Source of the DNA: DAIMZM01 sp036733985
Lineage (GTDB): Bacteria > Bacillota > Dehalobacteriia > UBA4068
Assembly (NCBI GenBank): GCA_036733985.1
Contig: DAIMZM010000075.1
Span: 1 to 12,268, forward strand
Length of the DNA stretch: 12,268 nt
Direction: 5' to 3'
Shown here one piece after another: positions 7,678-12,268 of this stretch. How positions within the stretch are numbered: position 1 is the stretch's first letter; each line of letters starts with the position of its first letter. The notes beneath the pieces are model-generated. The model saw only the letters and a program-made list of their open reading frames with translations, ran no database searches and was not told where the DNA came from. The position numbers were made by a program, and so were the translations under genes.

Positions 7678-8385
7678 CTACCACGCGATCCTTTCCACAG
7701 GCACAGGCGCGGGATTGACTTCGACCTTGCTCACCCGGCCGTTCCGGATATGGATCACCCGGTCCGCCATGGGCGTGATGGCCTGATTATGGGTGATCAG
7801 CACCACGGTCATGCCTTGTTCCCGGCAGGTTTTCTGCAGCAGGGCCAGCACAACCTTGCCGGTGGCGTAATCCAAGGCCCCGGTGGGCTCGTCGCAGAGC
7901 AGCAGCTTGGGATTTTTCGCCAAGGCCCGGGCAATGGCCACCCGCTGCTGCTCGCCGCCGGAAAGCTGGGAAGGAAAATTATCCATCCGCGCCGCCAGGC
8001 CCATCCCGGTCAGGACTTCCCCCGCGTCTAACGGGTTTTTACAAATCTGGGCGGCCAGCTCCACGTTTTCCCTGGCCGTCAGATTGGGGATCAGATTATA
8101 AAACTGAAAAACAAAGCCGATATCCCGGCGGCGGTACAGGGTGAGCTGCCTGGCATTATAAGCGCTGATCTCCGCCCCGTCCACCAGGATCCGGCCGCTG
8201 TCGCAGCTATCCATGCCGCCCAGCAGATTGAGCACCGTGGTTTTGCCCGCGCCGCTGGGGCCTACCACCACGGCCAATTCACCCTTGCCGATTTGAAAAC
8301 TGATGCCATCCGCCGCCCGAACCTTCACTTCGCCAACCTGATATGCTTTGCTGACATTGTCCAGGACTATAAAGCCCGCCCCCAT
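7678..8385 (-). CDS. ABC transporter ATP-binding protein (MacB/LolD/SalX-type)
   Basis: This 235-residue cytoplasmic ATPase drives the adjacent FtsX-type permease. It has a Walker A motif GPSGAGKT (42-49), Q-loop Gln94, the signature LSGGEQQ (141-147), Walker B LLLCDEPTG (161-169) with catalytic Glu166, and the switch histidine His199 in LITHN. Length and motifs are standard for the MacB/LolD-like class, which pairs with FtsX permeases. The ATG at 8385 has GGAGGG six bases upstream. Its stop TAG sits two bases from the permease ATG, so the two are surely co-translated. The gene is first in the operon and lies immediately behind a likely repressible promoter. Confidence 0.96.
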   Translation of the reverse strand: MGAGFIVLDNVSKAYQVGEVKVRAADGISFQIGKGELAVVVGPSGAGKTTVLNLLGGMDSCDSGRILVDGAEISAYNARQLTLYRRRDIGFVFQFYNLIPNLTARENVELAAQICKNPLDAGEVLTGMGLAARMDNFPSQLSGGEQQRVAIARALAKNPKLLLCDEPTGALDYATGKVVLALLQKTCREQGMTVVLITHNQAITPMADRVIHIRNGRVSKVEVNPAPVPVERIAW

Positions 8386-8402
8386 GGTTTCCCTCCGCTA
8401 AG

Positions 8403-8428
8403 ACATGTGTTGATTTTTAACCACATGT
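8403..8428. promoter_or_regulatory. Inverted-repeat operator, likely bound by the divergent TetR protein
   Basis: ACATGTG-N12-CACATGT is a perfect seven-base inverted repeat spanning 26 bases. It covers the predicted start site of the ABC operon and the -35 and part of the spacer of the regulator's own promoter. This position fits repression of both genes by the dimeric TetR-type protein encoded next door. The assignment rests on position and symmetry only. Confidence 0.7.
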
Positions 8429-8438
8429 TAATTATAAT
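8410..8438 (+). promoter_or_regulatory. Promoter of the TetR-type regulator gene
   Basis: TTGATT (8410-8415), a 17-base spacer and a perfect TATAAT (8433-8438) form a strong sigma-A-like promoter reading toward the regulator. The leader would be about 90 bases long. Its -10 box overlaps that of the opposite promoter. Confidence 0.65.
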
Positions 8439-8459
8439 AAGGGGGACCGGAGAATGCAA
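8431..8459 (-). promoter_or_regulatory. Promoter of the ABC transporter operon
   Basis: On the minus strand TTGCAT (8454-8459), a 17-base spacer and a perfect TATAAT (8431-8436) read toward the ATPase gene. Transcription would begin near 8424, inside the inverted-repeat operator, and give a leader of about 40 bases. Confidence 0.65.
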
Positions 8460-8533
8460 TCATCAGTCCGCTGTCAAGTGTTTGCTAATCAACAGTTCGG
8501 CAGCCAGTGTTTAAAAATGATAAGGAGCAGCCG

Positions 8534-9106
8534 ATGCATGAAACCGTAAAGGCGGATCGCCGCATCCGCAAAACCCAGGCCCTGTTCCGCGACACCCTGA
8601 CCCAGCTCCTGCTGGAAAAGGAATTAAAGAACATCTCCGTCAGCGAACTGACGGAGATGGCGGATGTGAACCGGAGCACCTTTTACCTGCATTATAAGGA
8701 CATCTACGACCTGTTCGAGCAGATCGAGAATGATGTCCTGGCGGAATTCACCCGCATCATCAGCCATTATAAACGCCAGGACCATTTGGCCTGGACAGCG
8801 GTTATGCAGGATCTTTTCCAATACATCTCCGCCAACGGGGATTTATTCCGGGTCATCCTGAAAACCAAGGAGTCAAACTTCCTGGTCAAGGTGCTGGAAA
8901 TGAACCGGCCCCAGAACCCGGCGGAATGGCGCAAGCTTTTTGCCTCCGACCGGGAGGAATACTATGAGTATTATTTTGCCTTCTGTACCTCAGGCTGCAT
9001 CGAGATGCTGCGCACCTGGTTCAATAAGGGCATGCCCGAATCTGCCGAGCAAATGGCGGGCCTGACCGATAAGCTGATGACCAACTGCACCCGGGATCTG
9101 CCCTAA
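8534..9106 (+). CDS. TetR/AcrR-family transcriptional regulator
   Basis: This 190-residue protein is a TetR-type DNA-binding regulator. Its N-terminal helix-turn-helix contains ISVSELTEMADVNRSTFYLH followed by YKDIYDLF, the classic pattern of the family. The remaining residues form the helical ligand-binding and dimerisation domain, which has no recognisable specificity. The ATG at 8534 is chosen because AAGGAG lies six bases upstream; a GTG at 8507 would add nine residues but would place that ribosome binding site inside the gene. It is divergent from the ABC operon, and a single inverted repeat lies between them. It therefore probably represses the exporter and itself until a ligand, perhaps the exported compound, binds. 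The ligand is unknown. Confidence 0.92.
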   Translation: MHETVKADRRIRKTQALFRDTLTQLLLEKELKNISVSELTEMADVNRSTFYLHYKDIYDLFEQIENDVLAEFTRIISHYKRQDHLAWTAVMQDLFQYISANGDLFRVILKTKESNFLVKVLEMNRPQNPAEWRKLFASDREEYYEYYFAFCTSGCIEMLRTWFNKGMPESAEQMAGLTDKLMTNCTRDLP

Positions 9107-9118
9107 ACAAGCCGGTCC

Positions 9119-9171
9119 GGCTTAAGAAAGCGTGCCCCGGAACAGGGGCGCGCTTTAGCAGTGCTTAAGCC
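9119..9171. terminator. Nested hairpin between convergent genes, probable bidirectional terminator
   Basis: AAAGCGTGCCCC (9127-9138) pairs with GGGGCGCGCTTT (9145-9156) over twelve bases with one wobble, around a six-base loop. Outer arms GGCTTAAG (9119-9126) and CTTAAGCC (9164-9171) could extend it with a seven-base bulge. A small competing hairpin, AAGCCG-GTC-CGGCTT (9109-9123), precedes it. It lies between the convergent TetR and lipoprotein stops and could end both transcripts, although neither side has a long T-tract. Confidence 0.6.
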
Positions 9172-9189
9172 TTGGCGTTTAGCCAACGG

Positions 9190-9606
9190 CTATTTTTTCT
9201 CCAGGGTCACCAGCAGATTCTGGCCGCTTTCATTGACCAAATAAGTGAAGGCCACCTGGTCGCCGCTTTGCAGGTCCAGGCTTTCGAAGCTGCTTTTCAG
9301 CTCCTCGGAGAGCATGAAGACCTGAGCGCCGTCATTTTCCGTAACGCCGTCCACTTTGATCTCAATGAAATTGTTATCCACCTGGCCGTTGTAGCTGCCG
9401 CCGGCGCTCTGCAGTTCAGTACCGTCAACGTCGGCAGGCTGCTCCTCCTGGTTGTTTTCGTCAGGAGTTTGGGCATTCTGATCATCCACGTTCTGAGTGG
9501 GGCCGGAATTATCCTGCTGCTCCTGGCCGGCGTCATTGGGCTGGGCGCAAGCGGCCAGCGCGGCGACTAAAACAACCAGCATCAGTATTAAGGCGATTTT
9601 CTTCAT
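9190..9606 (-). CDS. Small lipoprotein with acidic linker, function unknown
   Basis: This is a 138-residue predicted membrane-anchored lipoprotein. A lysine-containing N-terminus and hydrophobic helix (MKKIALILMLVVLVAALAAC) end in a lipobox with the lipid-modified Cys at residue 20. About 40 residues rich in Gln, Asn, Asp, Glu and Pro follow, a probable disordered spacer. A compact C-terminal domain of about 75 residues then begins near GSYNGQVDNNFIEIKVDG, alternates strand-like segments and ends with LLVTLEKK. It resembles small beta-rich domains seen in other Firmicute lipoproteins, but I cannot name a family. The ATG at 9606 has AGGAGG nine bases upstream. The reading frame stays open to an upstream ATG at 9783, but that 59-residue extension has no ribosome binding site and would bury the signal peptide. 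The gene appears monocistronic. Confidence 0.85.
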   Translation of the reverse strand: MKKIALILMLVVLVAALAACAQPNDAGQEQQDNSGPTQNVDDQNAQTPDENNQEEQPADVDGTELQSAGGSYNGQVDNNFIEIKVDGVTENDGAQVFMLSEELKSSFESLDLQSGDQVAFTYLVNESGQNLLVTLEKK

Positions 9607-9619
9607 AGCTTTGTCCTCC

Positions 9620-9673
9620 TTAGACAAAATACGGCAGGGAACTTTTCCCGCAGACAGCCGGGTTCTTCCCCAT
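9620..9673 (-). CDS. Possible 17-codon upstream reading frame before the lipoprotein
   Basis: An ATG at 9673 opens MGKNPAVCGKSSLPYFV, and its TAA stop is fused to the lipoprotein's ribosome binding site as TAAGGAGG. AAGGAG lies 11 bases before the ATG, a little farther than ideal. The frame runs through the 3' half of the leader structure, so its translation could change folding there. It may equally be chance. Confidence 0.2.
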   Translation of the reverse strand: MGKNPAVCGKSSLPYFV

Positions 9674-9719
9674 CCCCTGCTCTTCTCCTTAGACGGCGTA
9701 AACCCGGCCAGGTTCCCTG
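9635..9719 (-). promoter_or_regulatory. Structured 5' leader of the lipoprotein gene, possible RNA regulator
   Basis: Two nested perfect eight-base inverted repeats lie just upstream of the lipoprotein. The outer pair is CAGGGAAC/GTTCCCTG (9712-9719 with 9635-9642) and the inner pair is GCCGGGTT/AACCCGGC (9701-9708 with 9657-9664), enclosing 36 bases. The 3' arm of the outer pair can instead pair locally as GGGAA-AAG-TTCCC (9637-9649), so two structures exclude each other. The region does not match the consensus of a riboswitch class I know, and it is not tRNA-like. No clear promoter was found upstream, so transcription of the element is inferred. Confidence 0.4.
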
Positions 9720-9816
9720 AATTTCTGATGAACACATTCAGACATTTTCTAATAATAGTCGGAATAAAGCGCAATAACCGCAAATAAAATATGGGAAAGC
9801 TTTAACCCAATAAAGC

Positions 9817-9847
9817 AAAAAAGCGCCAGTATCTATACCGGCGCTTT
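9817..9847 (-). terminator. Intrinsic terminator of the selA-selB operon
   Basis: On the minus strand AAAGCGCC (9840-9847) pairs with GGCGCTTT (9820-9827). Inner GTAT and ATAC add pairing, and six T residues overlap the end of the stem. It begins 26 bases after the selB stop and looks like a strong rho-independent terminator. Confidence 0.85.
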
Positions 9848-9873
9848 AGGCGCTGCCCCGGTAAAATCCGGCT

Positions 9874-11781
9874 TTAGGGCTTCTTCAGCAAAACCCGGCC
9901 TTCGCCCACCTTTTTGGTAATGCCCTGCCTGTCGAAATACTCCAGCAGGGCCAGGGCGTATTTACGGGAAGTCTGGGCCTGATCCCGGAAAGCGGCCAGG
10001 GTGATTTCCCCCTTTTCCGCTACTTCCCGCTGAATGATGGCCAGGGCCTGGGCCGCCGCTTCCTTGTGGAAGCAAAGCTGGGGCGTGGCCGGTAGCAGCA
10101 GGCCCTCTTTCAGCATGGCGTCAATGATCTGCTTCAGGGCGCTTTTATCTTTAGGAAAGGCGGCCGCGATTTCATCCGGCTCCGGGGGCTGGAAAAGATT
10201 CTTGAGATAGAGCTGAGCCACGCTTTGAGCCAGCTCCTTTTGCTTATCATTGTATACCACCGCAAAGCCGGGCAGGGCAACGGTTTGATTATCCAGTCTG
10301 ACCCGGCCCGCTTGCGCCAGGGCCATGATCAGCTTGTCGGCCAGGGGCTGCTCCCGCCCGGGCAGCAGCTTGTTGCGGAACTCCGCCAGGGGCATGCCCG
10401 GCAAAAGCGGGTTCTGCCCATGATAATGCTGAAGGATGCCCTGGGCCTTTACGGCGATTTTATCCAGGTATTGGCTGCTGACCCCATGTCTTTGGCCCAG
10501 CATCACCACTTTGCCGCCGGTGGTCAGCGCCGCCAGGCCCTGTTGGAAAGCTTCATCGCTGAGGAGGAGCCGGTTTTTCACCTCATTAAGCGGCGTGAAA
10601 TGAGGGGAGGCGTCGGTGACGGCCTGGAGCAGATTGTCCAGGGCGCTGCCGCTTTCTTTCACAGCCAGGGCGGTAAGGGTGCTTTCTTGCCCCCGTTTAT
10701 GCTTGGCCGGGTTGGGTTCTAAAATAACGCCGCCCCCCACGGTTTCCAGGGGCGAGTAAAAACGGAGGACAAAGCGGTCGCCCCTTTTGGCGGCGACGTC
10801 TTCGGTAAACCTGAGCTGGGCATAAGCCGAGCCGCCCGGGGGCAGGGCGTCCCCCTCCAAAAGCACCAGCTTGCAGAGGGTCTCCCGGGAACCATGGTAA
10901 AAATGCAGCCGGGTGCCGTTTAAAAGGGTACGGGGGCTGTCCTTTAAGACGCTGAGCTTAACATCCACCATCATGGTATTTTCCAGGGAACCGGGGGCTG
11001 CCAGGGTATCGCCTCTTTGGATATCCTCCTTCTTCAGGCCGGCCAGGTTGATGGCCACCCGCTGCCCGGCATAAGCTTCCCCAACGCTACGGGAATGCAC
11101 CTGAACGCTTCTGACCCGCGCCTTGATTTGCGCCGGATAGATCTCCACCTCGCCGCCTTCAGCCAGCCGGCCTTCGATCAGAGTGCCGGTGACCACCGTA
11201 CCAAAGCCCTCAATGGTGAATACCCGGTCAACCGGCAAGCGGAAAGGCTTTGCCGTATCCTTTTCCGCCGCTTTTTGGCAAAGATCATAGAGCGCTTCCC
11301 GCAGCCTGTCGATACCGCTGCCCGTATAAGCTGAAACCGGGATAATGGGCGCGCCCTCTAAAAAGGTGCCTGCCACCAGATCCCGCACATCTTCGCCGAC
11401 CATCTCGATCCATTCGCTGTCGCATAAATCCGTCTTGGTCAGGGCAATCACGCCGTTTTTGATGCCCAGCAGGCTCAAAATACCCAGATGCTCCCGGGTT
11501 TGGGGCATGACCCCGTCGTCGGCGGCCACAATGAGCAAAGCCAGGTCAATGCCGCCTGCGCCGGCCAGCATATTCTTGATAAACTTTTCATGCCCCGGCA
11601 CATCCACAACCCCTGCTTTGGCGCCGCCGGGCAGGTCTAAATAGGCAAAACCAAGCTCGATGGTAATACCCCGCTTTTTTTCCTCTTTGAGCCGGTCGGT
11701 ATCGATGCCGGTCAGCGCCTTGATCAGCAGGGTCTTACCATGATCCACATGTCCGGCGGTACCGATAATGATATTTTTCAT
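9874..11781 (-). CDS. selB: Selenocysteine-specific translation elongation factor SelB
   Basis: SelB is a GTPase that carries selenocysteinyl-tRNA-Sec to the ribosome and recognises the SECIS hairpin after an in-frame UGA. The 635-residue length is normal. GTP-binding motifs are G1 GHVDHGKT (10-17), G2 with GITIELGF (38-45), G3 DVPGH (60-64), G4 TKTD (115-118) and G5 VSA (about 154). Two beta-barrel domains follow, with VFTIEGFGTVVTGT in the first. The C-terminal half (about 380-635) is the winged-helix region, ending with the family's RDxxxTSRKYALxLLEYFDRQGITKKVGEGRVL pattern in the RNA-binding fourth unit. The ATG at 11781 has AAGGG about seven bases upstream. It follows selA by 29 bases, the usual operon arrangement. 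The protein looks intact. Confidence 0.97.
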   Translation of the reverse strand: MKNIIIGTAGHVDHGKTLLIKALTGIDTDRLKEEKKRGITIELGFAYLDLPGGAKAGVVDVPGHEKFIKNMLAGAGGIDLALLIVAADDGVMPQTREHLGILSLLGIKNGVIALTKTDLCDSEWIEMVGEDVRDLVAGTFLEGAPIIPVSAYTGSGIDRLREALYDLCQKAAEKDTAKPFRLPVDRVFTIEGFGTVVTGTLIEGRLAEGGEVEIYPAQIKARVRSVQVHSRSVGEAYAGQRVAINLAGLKKEDIQRGDTLAAPGSLENTMMVDVKLSVLKDSPRTLLNGTRLHFYHGSRETLCKLVLLEGDALPPGGSAYAQLRFTEDVAAKRGDRFVLRFYSPLETVGGGVILEPNPAKHKRGQESTLTALAVKESGSALDNLLQAVTDASPHFTPLNEVKNRLLLSDEAFQQGLAALTTGGKVVMLGQRHGVSSQYLDKIAVKAQGILQHYHGQNPLLPGMPLAEFRNKLLPGREQPLADKLIMALAQAGRVRLDNQTVALPGFAVVYNDKQKELAQSVAQLYLKNLFQPPEPDEIAAAFPKDKSALKQIIDAMLKEGLLLPATPQLCFHKEAAAQALAIIQREVAEKGEITLAAFRDQAQTSRKYALALLEYFDRQGITKKVGEGRVLLKKP

Positions 11782-11810
11782 GACGCACCCTTACTTAAGA
11801 TCAGAATATA

Positions 11811-12268
11811 TTAAAGGCAGGCTAAGGCAATCAGGGCTTGCGCCAGATAGGCCAAATCCTGTTCGTCTACGGTCAGCAGATCCAAAAGCAGCCGGTCCTT
11901 GAAAATCCGTCCCACAATGGGCAGATCAAGCTCCCGCAGCCTTTTTTCAAATTCCACAACAGTCATGCCGTCAGGGGCGATGGACAAGGCGGTTGACGCC
12001 AGGGTTTCACTGGGGGCGGAGCCGCCGCCCACCTGCCCCAGGCTGTCAACGATCCGCAAATCCAGGCGGGCGTTCCCGGCCTGAACCAGGACTTGCAGCT
12101 GTTCCGCCTTGGCCCGGATACGTTCGGGTTTTTCATTCAGCATCCGGAGCGTGGGGATTTCCCTTTTCGCCACAGCCGGGTCCAAATACAGCCTGAGCGT
12201 GGCCTCCAGGGCGGCCAGGGTCATCTTATCAATGCGCATGCACCTGGCCAGGGGATGCCGCTTCATCT
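11811..12268 (-). CDS. selA: L-seryl-tRNA(Sec) selenium transferase SelA, C-terminal part (gene runs off the window)
   Basis: SelA is a PLP enzyme that converts seryl-tRNA-Sec to selenocysteinyl-tRNA-Sec using selenophosphate. Only about the last 152 residues of a protein normally near 460 are present; the frame is open through the right edge. Diagnostic segments are KRHPLARCMRIDKMTLAALE, the conserved QVGGGSAPSETLAST and the C-terminal LDLPIVGRIFKDRLLLDLLTV. The catalytic lysine region lies outside the window. An ATG at 12266 is internal, because homologues continue well upstream of KRHPLAR. The TAA stop is 29 bases before selB, so the two are surely one transcript. Residue RCMRIDK has Cys where many homologues have Ala, which is a minor variation. 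Confidence 0.95.
   Translation of the reverse strand, partial: MKRHPLARCMRIDKMTLAALEATLRLYLDPAVAKREIPTLRMLNEKPERIRAKAEQLQVLVQAGNARLDLRIVDSLGQVGGGSAPSETLASTALSIAPDGMTVVEFEKRLRELDLPIVGRIFKDRLLLDLLTVDEQDLAYLAQALIALACL

Noticed and set aside
8507..8533. Earlier GTG start for the TetR gene
   Set aside because: It would place the good AAGGAG ribosome binding site inside the coding sequence; the ATG at 8534 has ideal spacing.
9635..9719. Possible tRNA-Sec (selC) near selA/selB, because of the eight-base terminal stem
   Set aside because: There is no UCA anticodon in a suitable loop and no T-arm GTTCGA-like motif, and the internal stem is unlike a tRNA cloverleaf.

Overview
The window looks like chromosomal DNA from an anaerobic, moderately GC-rich Firmicute (Clostridia or Negativicutes-like). 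The reasons are strong AGGAGG-type ribosome binding sites, an oxygen-sensitive glycyl radical enzyme with its radical-SAM activase, the selenocysteine insertion genes selA and selB, and an FtsX-type ABC permease with a long coiled coil of the kind common in Firmicutes. The lineage is an inference from gene content and style; no rRNA or other marker is present.

From left to right, positions 39-3477 hold a glycyl radical enzyme pair on the minus strand: the activating enzyme (2542-3477) is transcribed first and the glycyl radical enzyme (39-2405) second. A 136-base gap with three AAAGTTT repeats and a possible second promoter separates them. The enzyme has the catalytic Cys-x-Glu and glycyl-radical motifs. 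It lacks the aspartate used by glycerol/propanediol dehydratases at the aligned position, so its substrate cannot be named. An AT-rich intergenic region (3478-3761) carries the pair's likely promoter and a palindrome.

Positions 3762-9156 hold a self-contained ABC export module. A minus-strand operon encodes an ATPase (7678-8385) and a 1283-residue FtsX-family permease (3824-7675), and it ends in a good intrinsic terminator. A TetR-type repressor (8534-9106) is divergent from it. The 148-base gap between them has two oppositely oriented sigma-A-like promoters whose -10 boxes overlap, plus one 26-base inverted repeat placed to block both. The permease's large extracytoplasmic insert contains two arrays of 25-residue helical repeats.

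Positions 9190-9847 hold a small minus-strand lipoprotein gene preceded by a leader with nested long-range inverted repeats, an alternative local hairpin and a 17-codon upstream reading frame. A terminator for the next operon follows. Positions 9874-12268 hold selB and the 3' part of selA on the minus strand, 29 bases apart, which implies the organism makes selenoproteins. No tRNA-Sec gene and no evident UGA-recoded gene lie within the window.

I found no CRISPR array, insertion sequence, rRNA or tRNA. The modules appear to be functionally independent neighbours. The most interesting items are the unassigned glycyl radical enzyme with its unusual C-terminal Cys-Cys, the compact divergent operator, the 25-residue repeat arrays and the structured lipoprotein leader.
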